DNA from: an uncultured Bacteroidales bacterium
GTDB lineage: Bacteria; Bacteroidota; Bacteroidia; Bacteroidales; Paludibacteraceae
Assembly (NCBI GenBank): GCA_902769535.1
Contig: CACXPH010000006.1
Location: 1-64,000, forward strand
Direction: 5' to 3'
Length of the DNA stretch: 64,000 nucleotides
Made by a program: the position numbers and the translations under genes. The notes beneath the pieces were generated by a model, which was not told the origin of the DNA, ran no database searches, and saw only the letters and a list, made by a program, of their open reading frames with translations. Below, piece after piece: positions 50,265 through 59,207 of the stretch; the first letter of the stretch is position 1; each line of letters starts with the position of its first letter.

Positions 50265-51783
50265 TGACGAAATAGATCTGTTGCAACCGTATATTATCTA
50301 TCTTAAGGAGAAAGGATATGAGGTGCTGACCGCATCGAATGGAGAGGATGCGCTGGAAGCTATCAGTAGTCAGTTGTCAGCCATCAGTATCGTCTTCCTC
50401 GACGAGAATATGCCGGGTATGACAGGTCTGGAGACACTTCAGGAGATCAAACGTATCCATCCGGAAGTGCCTGTGGTGATGATTACCAAAAGCGAAGAGG
50501 AACATATCATGGAGCAGGCTATCGGTGAGAAGATTGCCGACTACCTCATCAAGCCGGTTAACCCGAGTCAGATCCTCCTGTGCCTTAAGAAACATCTGCA
50601 TCAGCAGGCTATCGTAGCTGAGCAGACGCAGCAGAACTACCGTCAGGAATGGAGCGACATCTCCTATATGATCGACACGGCCACCACGATCGAGGAATGG
50701 CAGGCGGTGGAGCGTGCGTTAAGTAAATGGGATCTGGAGTTGGAGAATAGCGCCATGCGACCGCTCCTCGAGGATCAACGCACACAAGCCAATACCGCTT
50801 TTGCCAAATGGCTTGCGAAGAACTACGAGAACTGGTTTGCGTCCGAGCAACGCCCGATCATGTCGCAAGACGTGATGAAACACTCTGTCTTCCCGCTGTT
50901 GGACAAAGGCGAGAAAGTGCTGCTGTGCGTCATTGATAACTTCCGGTATGACCAATGGAAGACCATCCAACCGCTCATCAGCGAGTTCTATACCATTCGC
51001 ACGGAAGAGCAATACACCTCTATTCTTCCCACGGCTACACAGTATGCCCGCAATGCGATCTTCTCCGGTCTGATGCCGCTGCAGATACAGCAGATGTTCC
51101 CGCAATATTGGGTAGAAGAGGGGGACGAAGAGAGTAAGAACCAATACGAGAAAGAACTGGTGCAGACGCTCTTAGACCGCTATCGCAGACGGGAGAGTTT
51201 CAGTTATTGGAAAGTGAACGAGAGTGATTTCTGCGAGCGCGTGATAGCGCAATTGAAAGGCGTACAAACGCCGCTGAATATCGTGGTGCTGAACTTCATT
51301 GATATGCTGTCGCACTCGCGTACCGAGAGCAAGATGATGCGCGAGTTGGCCAATGATGAAGCGGCTTACCGCAGTCTGACCCTCAGTTGGTTTAAGCATT
51401 CGCCTACATACGAACTGTTGCGCCGTGCAGCGGAATTAGGTTTTACGCTTGTGCTGACCACAGACCATGGTACGACGCGTGTCAAGAATGCCGTACAGAT
51501 CATAGCCGACAAAAATACGAACACCAATATTCGCTACAAAGTGGGCAAAGCGTTGAACTGCAGCTCTAAGAATGTGTTTACGATTGAGCAACCGAAACGT
51601 GTTGGTCTGCCCTGTCCGAATATAAGCAGCAGTTATGCCTTCTGTACCGGAAGTGATTTCTTTGCCTATCCGAATCAGTTCAATTACTATGCGCAATATT
51701 ACCGTAACACCTTCCAGCACGGCGGAATCTCGCTCGAAGAGATGATCATTCCGCTTGTCACACTGACTCCTAAAAGAAACTGA
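50242..51783 (+). CDS. porX: PorX-type response regulator with PglZ domain
   Basis: A 513-residue two-domain protein. Residues 1-125 are a receiver (VDDE at 7-10, phosphoacceptor D54 in FLDENMPG, K83 in ITK). Residues about 200-510 are a PglZ/alkaline-phosphatase-like domain with VIDNFRYDQW, TQYARNAIFSGLMP and TDHGTTRVKN. This architecture is PorX, which regulates type IX secretion genes and has phosphodiesterase activity in relatives. No porY or other por genes are adjacent. The segment just before the phosphoacceptor strand (ISSQLSAIS) is encoded by four heptad repeats (50361-50388). Confidence 0.92.
   Translation: MSQILWVDDEIDLLQPYIIYLKEKGYEVLTASNGEDALEAISSQLSAISIVFLDENMPGMTGLETLQEIKRIHPEVPVVMITKSEEEHIMEQAIGEKIADYLIKPVNPSQILLCLKKHLHQQAIVAEQTQQNYRQEWSDISYMIDTATTIEEWQAVERALSKWDLELENSAMRPLLEDQRTQANTAFAKWLAKNYENWFASEQRPIMSQDVMKHSVFPLLDKGEKVLLCVIDNFRYDQWKTIQPLISEFYTIRTEEQYTSILPTATQYARNAIFSGLMPLQIQQMFPQYWVEEGDEESKNQYEKELVQTLLDRYRRRESFSYWKVNESDFCERVIAQLKGVQTPLNIVVLNFIDMLSHSRTESKMMRELANDEAAYRSLTLSWFKHSPTYELLRRAAELGFTLVLTTDHGTTRVKNAVQIIADKNTNTNIRYKVGKALNCSSKNVFTIEQPKRVGLPCPNISSSYAFCTGSDFFAYPNQFNYYAQYYRNTFQHGGISLEEMIIPLVTLTPKRN
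50361..50388 (+). repeat. 28-bp heptad repeat inside porX
   Basis: Units TATCAGT, AGTCAGT, TGTCAGC, CATCAGT. They encode the loop/helix end before the phosphoacceptor strand. Confidence 0.8.
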
Positions 51784-51806
51784 CAACTGACAACTGAATG
51801 CTGAAA
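51779..51806 (+). repeat. 28-bp heptad repeat at the porX/nuclease junction
   Basis: Units ACTGACA, ACTGACA, ACTGAAT, GCTGAAA. It supplies the TGA stop of porX and the ATG of the next gene. Confidence 0.85.
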
Positions 51807-52565
51807 GCTCTCATCATAGCCATCACCATCCTGACCTGGAACACGGGTCGTATGGGAGGTTTTGCAAAACCCGAGAAGAACGAGGTGTTGCAATACCTGC
51901 TGTCGCAGGATGCGGATGTGGTCTGTCTGCAAGAGGTGGATGTGTATAAAGATCCGCAGTTCCTTACCTTGCCGGATGTGCGGAAGACCTTGAGCGCCAA
52001 GTACCCGTATTCGTATATCGATTTCTCGGTCTATAATAACCGCCATCAGTACGGTACGATGGTATGGGCTAAGTATCCGCTGATCAACAAGCAGAGTATT
52101 CATTACGAGACGCACGGCAATCTGTCTAACCGCTGTGATATCGTAGTGGGCAAGGACACGCTGAGGCTCATTAACAACCATTTGGAGTCATATAAACTGC
52201 AAACGGAAGATCTGTCGGATGTCAATAAGATTGAGCAGAAATGGCGTCGTGCCATTCCGCTTCGTAATGCACAGGCGCGGGTCATCCGGCGGGAAATAGA
52301 GGCTAGTCCGTATCCGGTGGTGGTAGTAGGCGATTTCAATTCGGTGGCACTCAGTTACGCCTATTGGCATATCAGTAGCGGACTGTATGACGCATGGAAC
52401 GAGACCCATCATTTCTGGGAGATGGGTGCAACCTTCGAGTACAAAGGTTTTGGTTTTCGAATTGATTATATCCTCTGTTCTGATCAGCTGAAACCGGTTT
52501 CGTGCGAAGTAAAAGAAACTACCGGCTCAGATCATAAGCCGGTAGTAGCCACTCTAACCTTCTAA
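51798..52565 (+). CDS. Endonuclease/exonuclease/phosphatase-family protein
   Basis: A 255-residue DNase I-like fold protein: ILTWNTGRMGG, VCLQEVDVYK (metal Glu), YGTMVWAKYP, INNHLES (His), VVGDFNSVALS (Asp/Asn) and GSDHKPVVA at the end. In many Bacteroidetes this gene sits beside rhomboid genes, as here, where a rhomboid gene faces it 3 bases away. A homologue from another branch of the family is at 1447-2319. Substrate unknown; the start is leaderless-like and embedded in the heptad repeat. Confidence 0.85.
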   Translation: MLKALIIAITILTWNTGRMGGFAKPEKNEVLQYLLSQDADVVCLQEVDVYKDPQFLTLPDVRKTLSAKYPYSYIDFSVYNNRHQYGTMVWAKYPLINKQSIHYETHGNLSNRCDIVVGKDTLRLINNHLESYKLQTEDLSDVNKIEQKWRRAIPLRNAQARVIRREIEASPYPVVVVGDFNSVALSYAYWHISSGLYDAWNETHHFWEMGATFEYKGFGFRIDYILCSDQLKPVSCEVKETTGSDHKPVVATLTF

Positions 52566-52568
52566 CCT

Positions 52569-53330
52569 CTAAACCCTCTTTTGATAGTGATAGTTATCGA
52601 ACTTATCGTTGTCGGTACTGTCTAATCGGTGATGCCCTGTGAGTTTGGTGCGTATCGTATTCCATAACTCACCGGGTTCACGCCAGTCTGTTTTCTTCCA
52701 ATAGAGGATCAGCAACCACCCGAACAGCATTCCGCCTAAGTGAGCGAAGTGTGCTACGTTATCCGCTGTAAATCCGGCCACCGAACCTAATCCGGCAAAG
52801 AGCTCAATGAGCGCATATATAATAACGAACACGCGTGCGCGTATAGGGATAGGAATGAACAGGATGTACATCGGCACGTCCGGATAGAGCCATCCGAAAG
52901 CGAACAAGATGCCGAAGACCGCACCCGAAGCTCCGATGGTGTTCATAAAGTATGCGTATTGCGCTATGGTGGCTGCATCGTACATGGTACTCATATTACT
53001 GAGCATCAATGCCCAAACGACCTCTTGAATGAAGGCTGCACCCATACCGCAAACGAAGTAATAGAGTGCAAAACGACGCGTACCCCATTGCTGTTCAATC
53101 ATAGGAGCGAACATCCACACCGCGAACATGTTAAAAAAGAGGTGACTGAAGTTCGCATGAAGGAACATATAGGTGATCGGTTGCCACCAATGGAAAGACG
53201 ATGCGGCATAGTAATGCAAACCGCATACATTGTTCAGATCAACACCGTAACGCTGCAGGATACCTGCCAGCAGAAAGATTACAAAATTGGCTATCAGCAG
53301 ATAGCGCGTAACAATTGGAATATTTCTCAT
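52569..53330 (-). CDS. Rhomboid-family intramembrane serine protease
   Basis: A 253-residue protein with six or seven membrane helices. Catalytic Ser in GASGAVFG and His in AHFAHLGGMLFG give the Ser-His dyad; the first loop has the HANFSHLFFNMF (H...N) motif. It cleaves membrane-spanning helices of unknown substrates within the inner membrane. A TAATTTTG box on the minus strand (53346-53339) may be its promoter, but the TTG box is not well placed. Confidence 0.92.
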   Translation of the reverse strand: MRNIPIVTRYLLIANFVIFLLAGILQRYGVDLNNVCGLHYYAASSFHWWQPITYMFLHANFSHLFFNMFAVWMFAPMIEQQWGTRRFALYYFVCGMGAAFIQEVVWALMLSNMSTMYDAATIAQYAYFMNTIGASGAVFGILFAFGWLYPDVPMYILFIPIPIRARVFVIIYALIELFAGLGSVAGFTADNVAHFAHLGGMLFGWLLILYWKKTDWREPGELWNTIRTKLTGHHRLDSTDNDKFDNYHYQKRV

Positions 53331-53440
53331 ATCGGCCGCAAAATTACTACTTTTTTATGATATAATCCTACAAAAACCGCACCAAAATGGCGAAAATAGT
53401 GTTTTTTTTTATAAAAATGCGTTTTTTTTGCAAAAAATAT

Positions 53441-53470
53441 TTGGTATATATAAAATTTTTAGTACCTTTG
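53441..53470 (+). promoter_or_regulatory. Promoter of the HU gene
   Basis: TTG (53441-53443) and TACCTTTG (53463-53470), 19 bases apart, in an A/T-rich upstream region. A 63-base leader precedes the ATG. Confidence 0.7.
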
Positions 53471-53533
53471 CGGTCGTATTCCGAAGTGGAAGCCATTATT
53501 TATTTATTAATTAATAACTAAAACACACAAATT

Positions 53534-53797
53534 ATGAACAAAGCAGAACTTATTAAGGCAGTTGCAGCTAAGGCTGAAGTATCGAACGCAGTAGCAGCAA
53601 AAGTTATTGACGCAGCTCTCGACGAGGCTGTTGCAGCAGTAAAGAAAGGCGAGAAAGTTCAACTCGTAGGTTACGCAACCATCGAGACCGTTAAGAAAGC
53701 AGCTCGCAAGGGTATGAATCCGGCTACCAAGCAGGTTATCAACATCCCGGCTCGCAATGTCGTTAAGATCAAAGCTGGTGCTAAATTTGCTCTCTAA
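53534..53797 (+). CDS. HU-family DNA-binding protein
   Basis: An 87-residue nucleoid protein with the HU fold: MNKAELIKAVAAKAEVS, a LVGYATIETVKKAARKGMNP arm and the closing VVKIKAGAKFAL. It bends and packs DNA as a dimer. Codon use is that of a strongly expressed gene, and it has its own promoter and a perfect terminator. Confidence 0.95.
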   Translation: MNKAELIKAVAAKAEVSNAVAAKVIDAALDEAVAAVKKGEKVQLVGYATIETVKKAARKGMNPATKQVINIPARNVVKIKAGAKFAL

Positions 53798-53817
53798 TCA
53801 GGCAATGTAGCTTTATA

Positions 53818-53854
53818 AACGAGTTGCCCTCTATGGTTGGGCAACTCGTTTTGT
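53818..53854 (+). terminator. Terminator of the HU gene
   Basis: AACGAGTTGCCC pairs perfectly with GGGCAACTCGTT (12 bp, 9-base loop), then TTTG. Confidence 0.9.
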
Positions 53855-53879
53855 CTGTTCATAAAAGGTATTAGTAATT

Positions 53880-54464
53880 ATGTTGAATATTATTCTAAGC
53901 GGCGCTCCGGGTAGCGGTAAGGGAACGCAGTCGAGTTTTATTGCACAGAAATACGGTTTGCAGCACCTCTCTACGGGTGATGTGCTTCGTGCGGAGATAG
54001 CAACCGGAAGTGAACTGGGCAAGCAGATAGATGCGCTTATCTCCAAAGGAAATCTCGTTCCGGACGAAATGATGTACGGCGTGATTGAGAATTATATCGC
54101 CGGTCTCCCGCAGGATTGTAAGGGCACGATTTTTGACGGGTATCCCCGTACGGTAGCGCAAGCCGAATCGTTAACCCAACTGCTGAAAAAATATAACATG
54201 GACGCGATCATGATTGATCTTCTGGTGGACGAGCAATTGCTTATTCAGCGTCTTATCGAACGAGGTAAAGTGAGTGGTCGTGCGGACGATAACCTTAATA
54301 CGATCCGCCACCGCATCGCTGTGTATCATCAGCAGACAGAACCTATTGCGCACTATTACCTGCATCATGGTAATTATTTTGCAGTGAATGGCAATCACAC
54401 CATGGCGGATGTCTTCCTGCAGATCATGCGCGTCATTGAGTTGGCGCGTCCCGACAAACGTTAA
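53880..54464 (+). CDS. adk: Adenylate kinase
   Basis: A 194-residue enzyme that interconverts ATP + AMP and 2 ADP. P-loop GAPGSGKGTQ near the start, LSTGDVLRAEI (AMP binding), FDGYPRTVAQAE and SGRADDNLNTIRHRIAVY. The LID is the short form, as in other Bacteroidetes enzymes. It sits 29 bases before obg. Confidence 0.95.
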   Translation: MLNIILSGAPGSGKGTQSSFIAQKYGLQHLSTGDVLRAEIATGSELGKQIDALISKGNLVPDEMMYGVIENYIAGLPQDCKGTIFDGYPRTVAQAESLTQLLKKYNMDAIMIDLLVDEQLLIQRLIERGKVSGRADDNLNTIRHRIAVYHQQTEPIAHYYLHHGNYFAVNGNHTMADVFLQIMRVIELARPDKR

Positions 54465-54493
54465 CCGTTAACCACTAACCGATCATCGTTATT

Positions 54494-55678
54494 ATGGCCG
54501 CTAATTTCATTGACTATGTGAAGATCTACTGCCGCTCAGGAAAGGGTGGCGCAGGTTGTATGCACTTACATCGTGCCAAGTATCTGCCAAAAGGTGGACC
54601 GGATGGCGGTGACGGAGGTAAAGGTGGTTCGATCATCCTGCGTGGTAATCGCAACCTCTGGACATTGCTGCACCTGAAGTATCAGAAACATATCATGGCC
54701 ACGGATGGCGGCAAAGGCGGTCAGAGTCGTTCGTTCGGTAAGGATGGCGAGGACAAGATTATCGAAGTGCCGTGCGGTACGGTCGTCTATGACGGCGAGA
54801 CGGGTGAGTTCATCTGCGAGGTCAAGGAGCACAACGAACGCGTCGTACTGCTCAAAGGTGGTCGCGGAGGCTTAGGTAACTGGCATTTCCGCACGGCTAC
54901 TAACCAGGCTCCGCGTTATGCGCAACCCGGTGAACCGGCGCAGGAACGCACGGTCATCATGCAACTAAAGGTGCTGGCCGATGTAGGTTTGGTAGGCTTC
55001 CCAAATGCCGGCAAATCGACGCTGCTCAGTGTCGTTTCAGCTGCTAAACCGGAGATAGCCGATTATCCGTTCACTACGCTCACACCGCAACTCGGTATCG
55101 TCTCCTATCGTGACGGTCGTTCGTTCTGTATGGCCGATATCCCAGGTATCATCGAAGGCGCCAGCGAAGGAAGAGGTCTCGGTTTGCGCTTCTTGCGACA
55201 TATAGAGCGTAATGCGGTCTTACTATTCATGGTGCCTGCTACCAGTGAGAATATCGAAGCGGAATATAACATCCTGCTTCATGAGTTGGAGCAGTATAAC
55301 CCCGAACTGCTGACCAAGGCGCGTATCTTGGCTGTCACCAAGTGTGACCTGCCGCGCGTGGATGAAGAAGGCAATGAACGGCCGCCGGTGGATTATAAGA
55401 AACTGAGTAAGAAACTCGGCATCGAAGTGTTACCCATCTCGTCGGTGGCAGGGCAAGGTATCGACGAACTCAAAGACGCTCTCTGGACCGAGTTGAACAA
55501 AGAGCAGAACCAGATCATTGAGATATCCCATGCACCGATAGACGTCACCGTTATTGAGCGCGAGGAACCCGAAGCGAGAGAGGACGAAGAAGAGGAAGGC
55601 ACTATCTATCTCAACGAAGTTGAGGAAGAGTGGGACCTCGATAAATACAAAGGCATCGGCTGGGACACTGAAAACTGA
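54494..55678 (+). CDS. obg: Obg GTPase
   Basis: A 394-residue GTPase for large-subunit ribosome assembly and stress control. The Gly-rich Obg fold is at the N-terminus (YCRSGKGGAGCMH, GGDGGKGGS); G motifs: GFPNAGKST (G1), DIPGIIEGA (G3), TKCDLP (G4). The C-terminal tail is acidic. Its stop codon lies in a heptad repeat (55667-55694). Confidence 0.95.
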   Translation: MAANFIDYVKIYCRSGKGGAGCMHLHRAKYLPKGGPDGGDGGKGGSIILRGNRNLWTLLHLKYQKHIMATDGGKGGQSRSFGKDGEDKIIEVPCGTVVYDGETGEFICEVKEHNERVVLLKGGRGGLGNWHFRTATNQAPRYAQPGEPAQERTVIMQLKVLADVGLVGFPNAGKSTLLSVVSAAKPEIADYPFTTLTPQLGIVSYRDGRSFCMADIPGIIEGASEGRGLGLRFLRHIERNAVLLFMVPATSENIEAEYNILLHELEQYNPELLTKARILAVTKCDLPRVDEEGNERPPVDYKKLSKKLGIEVLPISSVAGQGIDELKDALWTELNKEQNQIIEISHAPIDVTVIEREEPEAREDEEEEGTIYLNEVEEEWDLDKYKGIGWDTEN

Positions 55679-55694
55679 ATACTGAATACTGAAA
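55667..55694 (+). repeat. 28-bp heptad repeat at the obg 3' end
   Basis: Units ACTGAAA, ACTGAAT, ACTGAAT, ACTGAAA; includes the obg TGA stop. Confidence 0.85.
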
Positions 55695-55716
55695 TAATCG
55701 TTCCTTAAGGATAAGA

Positions 55717-57531
55717 ATGCTGAAAACTACCTGGTACGATAGGATGATTGAATGGCGGGAACGCCATATAAGCGAGAAGCACTTGCTGCTCTTGCTCTCA
55801 TTCTTCGTAGGTATGTTCTCTGCTGCGGCTGCGGCGTTGCTCAAGACTTTCATTCATCTTATTCAGAAACTCGTTCAGGAACAACTGATTGGAGAGGGTC
55901 ACACCTGGTGGTACCTTATCACACCGGTTATCGGTATTACCTTAGCGGCGCTATTCGTGCGGTACATCGTGCGCGACGACATCAGTCACGGTATCACGAA
56001 GATCCTCTATGCCATCTCGCAGCGCAAATCGATCATCAAGGCGCATAACATGTGGTCGTCGGTGGTCGGTTCCGGTCTAACGATCGGTTTTGGTGGATCG
56101 GTCGGAGCGGAGGCGCCTATCGTATTGACCGGTGCTGCGATTGGTTCGAATTTAGCCAAAGCTTTCCGTCTCGACCAAAAGACGATGATGCTCATGATCG
56201 GATGCGGTGCGGCAGGCGCCATCGGTGGTATCTTTAAAGCCCCGATAGCCGGTCTGGTCTTCACGCTCGAGGTGCTGATGATGGACTTAACCATGACTTC
56301 CGTAGCACCGCTCCTTATCTCATCGGTTACGGCAACGGCTATCTCGTATATCTTGACCGGTACGGAACCGATGTTCCCACTCGATGTGGCCGAACCTTTC
56401 CTCGTACAGCGTATCCCGTGGTATCTGGTTCTAGGCGCTGTTTGCGGACTCGCGAGTCTTTATTTCACGCGAGGCATGAATAAACTCGAGCAATGGATGA
56501 AGCATAACATCCGCTCGATAGGCATGAAGATCTTAGTGGGAGGTCTGACGCTGAGTGTTCTTATTTTCTTATTTCCGCCGCTTTATGGTGAGGGATACGA
56601 CGTGATCAAACAACTCATCAACGGCGACAGCCTCAGCGCGTTGAACAACAGTCCGCTGCAGACATACCTCGTTCCGACGGAGTTCTATGCCCGCCTTTCG
56701 ACGACGAATACCCAACTCATCATCCTGGCATATTTTATCCTGATCATCTTGGTCAAGATTGTTGCATCGGTAGCGACGAATGGTGGTGGCGGTGTCGGAG
56801 GTATCTTCGCTCCTTCGCTCTTCATGGGTGCTATCGTGGGATTTGTCACCGCGCGTATCATGAACCTAGCCGGTCTGCTTGTGCCCGAGACGAATTTTGC
56901 GTTAGTCGGTATGGCAGGTTTGATGTCCGGCGTCATGCACGCGCCGCTAACCGGTATCTTCCTCATTGCCGAACTGACCGGCGGGTATCACCTCTTTATG
57001 CCGCTTATGATCGTCAGCGTCATCTCCTATCTGACCATCATGCTCTTCGAACCGCACTCCTTGTATGCGATGCGTCTGGCGCAGAAAGGGGAGTTACTCA
57101 CGCATAACAAAGACCGCAACGTGCTCACACTGCTCAAGATGGAGAGTGTGCTCGAAACGGATTTTGTGACGATCTTCCCGGAAATGACCCTTGGCGAGTT
57201 GGTGAAAGTGATCTCGCAAAGTCACCGAAACATGTTCCCCGTCATTGACCACGATGGCCATCTCAAAGGGCTGTTGCTACTCGATGAGGTACGTAATATC
57301 ATGTTCCAACCGCGCCTATACAAGCGTTTTACGGTGCAGCAACTCATGACCTCACCGTACGCGATTTTGCGTTTTGATATGCCGATGGAAAAAGTGATGG
57401 AGATCTTCGAAGATACCGGCGCATGGAACTTACCGGTCGTAGATAAAGATAGACGTTACTTGGGATTTGTCTCCAAATCAAAGATCTTCAACTCCTACCG
57501 TCACGTCCTTGTGCATTTCAGTGAGGAGTAA
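55717..57531 (+). CDS. ClC-family chloride channel/transporter with CBS domains
   Basis: A 604-residue protein: a ClC membrane core (GSVGAEAPIVLTGAAIG with the gating Glu, GIFKAPIAGLVFTLE, GGGGVGGIFAPSLFMGA, MAGLMSGVMHAPLTGIFL) and two C-terminal CBS domains (FPVIDHDGHLKGLLLLDE; LPVVDKDRRYLGFVSKS) for nucleotide sensing. The external Glu motif reads GAEAP rather than the common GREGP. Either channel or Cl-/H+ exchanger; start at 55717 follows a gap of 38 bases after obg. Confidence 0.9.
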   Translation: MLKTTWYDRMIEWRERHISEKHLLLLLSFFVGMFSAAAAALLKTFIHLIQKLVQEQLIGEGHTWWYLITPVIGITLAALFVRYIVRDDISHGITKILYAISQRKSIIKAHNMWSSVVGSGLTIGFGGSVGAEAPIVLTGAAIGSNLAKAFRLDQKTMMLMIGCGAAGAIGGIFKAPIAGLVFTLEVLMMDLTMTSVAPLLISSVTATAISYILTGTEPMFPLDVAEPFLVQRIPWYLVLGAVCGLASLYFTRGMNKLEQWMKHNIRSIGMKILVGGLTLSVLIFLFPPLYGEGYDVIKQLINGDSLSALNNSPLQTYLVPTEFYARLSTTNTQLIILAYFILIILVKIVASVATNGGGGVGGIFAPSLFMGAIVGFVTARIMNLAGLLVPETNFALVGMAGLMSGVMHAPLTGIFLIAELTGGYHLFMPLMIVSVISYLTIMLFEPHSLYAMRLAQKGELLTHNKDRNVLTLLKMESVLETDFVTIFPEMTLGELVKVISQSHRNMFPVIDHDGHLKGLLLLDEVRNIMFQPRLYKRFTVQQLMTSPYAILRFDMPMEKVMEIFEDTGAWNLPVVDKDRRYLGFVSKSKIFNSYRHVLVHFSEE

Positions 57532-57544
57532 GGTTTATTCTGTG

Positions 57545-59026
57545 ATGTTTTACCGACTGAACATATGGCTGGCAGTCTTGTCTGTAACGGCAATGCTGTC
57601 TGCATGTTCTCCCTCTCTCCGTGAGGCGCAGGATGTGGTAGCGCAGGCGGACAGCCTATGGCATGCGGGGCAGATGTACGGAGTGGACGCGGGCGACAGC
57701 GCCACCCTCGCCCATGCCTATGAGACACTAAATGTCATTCCCTTTCCCTTCAGGGAAGGGTTAGGGTTAGGCTCGTCCTATGCGCATGCCTGCTATCATT
57801 ACGGCAAACTGCTGCGGGCGAAGGGCAATCCGGTCGCTGCGATGGAGGTCTTTATCAACGCCACTCACTCCCGTACGCGCGATTACCATATTCTCGGACG
57901 CGTGTATAACAATATGGGAGACATATGCCATCTGGCAGAAGAGTTTCAAATGTCATTTGTCATGTTTGAGCAGTCGGGCGATATGTTCCTTCGCGATAAA
58001 GACACCTTGTCTTATTATTACGTACTTAATGATATGGCATTTGAGTTGGCGGAACAAGGAAAGAAAGATAGTTGCTTTTTGATTACGCATGAACTTATCA
58101 ATTTAGACAAAGAAGGAGATATGCTGACCTCCTATTGTTGTGTTTCTCAAGCTCAGGCTTGCCTAAAAAAGCAGGAATACGATTCCGTTATCCATTATGT
58201 ATACAAATGTCAAAGTATCAGAGAAGAGTCTGCTATGGCATTGTTATTGGCGCAAGCTTATTCTTATATGGAAATAAGAGATTCGGCAGTATTCTATGCT
58301 GAACTTGTTTTGGAAAAGGAACCTACATTGGAGGAAAGGAATAATGCGTTATATATCCTTACAAATGATGATGACACAAAAGACCGACAGGCTGTGCTTG
58401 AGACGGCCGGCGAGAGGTCAGATATGCAGAAACTAATAGAAATCAAACGCAGTAAACATGCTCAAGCGGTGCAATTGTTAGAGGAGGAGATTAACCGCAA
58501 GCCTGACAGAAGATGGATTTTTACATTAGTAGCGGTGTTATTATTTGTACTGATTGCATTTGCTTTTGTTTATTTATTGAAAAAGCGAAAAGAGCATAGA
58601 CGGTTAATTCAAGATATACATGCTCAAAAACAAATCCATACACAATTATCCAAGACTATTGACACTCTTTCTAATCTGCATGAAGCACACTCCAATGAAA
58701 TAATGGCAGATATAGATAAATCATGTCAAATACTTCGGAATAACCAAGATATTCATAATCATCTGCATTGGAATAACTACAATGAGATGTGCGAATATGC
58801 CAATCGATATCTGTATAACATAATTATTCAATTGCAGCCGTTTAATTTATCGGAGAAAGAAATTCGTCTTTGTGTTTTGGTGCTGATTAAGGCAACCACA
58901 GAACAAATGGTAGAATTGATTCCTTATGCACATAGCGGTCTCGGGAAGTTTAAGTACACCATAGCACGAAAATTAGGAACAACCACCTCAAAAATGCGTG
59001 AATTCATGCTGGATTTGTTAAGATAA
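57545..59026 (+). CDS. TPR lipoprotein-type membrane sensor with C-terminal helical DNA-binding-like domain
   Basis: A 493-residue protein: lipobox-like AMLSAC near residue 21, TPR-like helices (residues 30-310), a membrane helix (WIFTLVAVLLFVLIAFAFVY, about 323-345), a coiled coil (HRRLIQDIHAQKQIHTQL), and a C-terminal domain (LSEKEIRLCVLVLIKATTEQ; GLGKFKYTIARKLGTTTSKM) like the HTH ends of Bacteroidetes TPR regulators. The ATG at 57545 is 14 bases after the ClC stop. A repeat insertion adds about 12 residues (57738-57771) and base composition changes abruptly near 57950. Its target may be the paired sites at 59045-59114. Confidence 0.7.
   Translation: MFYRLNIWLAVLSVTAMLSACSPSLREAQDVVAQADSLWHAGQMYGVDAGDSATLAHAYETLNVIPFPFREGLGLGSSYAHACYHYGKLLRAKGNPVAAMEVFINATHSRTRDYHILGRVYNNMGDICHLAEEFQMSFVMFEQSGDMFLRDKDTLSYYYVLNDMAFELAEQGKKDSCFLITHELINLDKEGDMLTSYCCVSQAQACLKKQEYDSVIHYVYKCQSIREESAMALLLAQAYSYMEIRDSAVFYAELVLEKEPTLEERNNALYILTNDDDTKDRQAVLETAGERSDMQKLIEIKRSKHAQAVQLLEEEINRKPDRRWIFTLVAVLLFVLIAFAFVYLLKKRKEHRRLIQDIHAQKQIHTQLSKTIDTLSNLHEAHSNEIMADIDKSCQILRNNQDIHNHLHWNNYNEMCEYANRYLYNIIIQLQPFNLSEKEIRLCVLVLIKATTEQMVELIPYAHSGLGKFKYTIARKLGTTTSKMREFMLDLLR
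57738..57771 (+). repeat. Palindrome plus GGTTAG-type repeat inserted in a TPR gene
   Basis: A palindrome TTCCCT-TC-AGGGAA (57744-57757) followed by GGGTTAGGGTTAGG; encodes PFPFREGLGLGS in frame. The same kind of short element is often seen between genes in Bacteroidetes genomes. Confidence 0.65.
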
Positions 59027-59044
59027 ACCACTCCGCATACTAAA

Positions 59045-59114
59045 TTTCCCAATCGTAAAATTCATAAAATGCTGTAAATAAGCGTTTTGTGAATTTATTT
59101 TTCCCAATCGGAAA
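59045..59114 (+). promoter_or_regulatory. Paired TTTCCCAATCG sites upstream of the DUF3244-like gene
   Basis: TTTCCCAATCG at 59045-59055 and 59100-59110; the second extends to the palindrome TTTCC-CAATC-GGAAA (59100-59114), just before the -33 box at 59117. Confidence 0.5.
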
Positions 59115-59116
59115 TT

Positions 59117-59146
59117 TTGCCACATCAAGTAAAAGCAGTACCTTTG
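59117..59146 (+). promoter_or_regulatory. Promoter P1 (DUF3244-like gene)
   Basis: TTG (59117-59119) and TACCTTTG (59139-59146), 19 bases apart. The leader starts TTTGCACCGTCAAA, shared with P2 and P3. Confidence 0.75.
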
Positions 59147-59207
59147 CACCGTCAAACAATTGTTGTTTGGCGGTAATTTTTATATTTAACAAAATCTCTA
59201 TTAAGCA

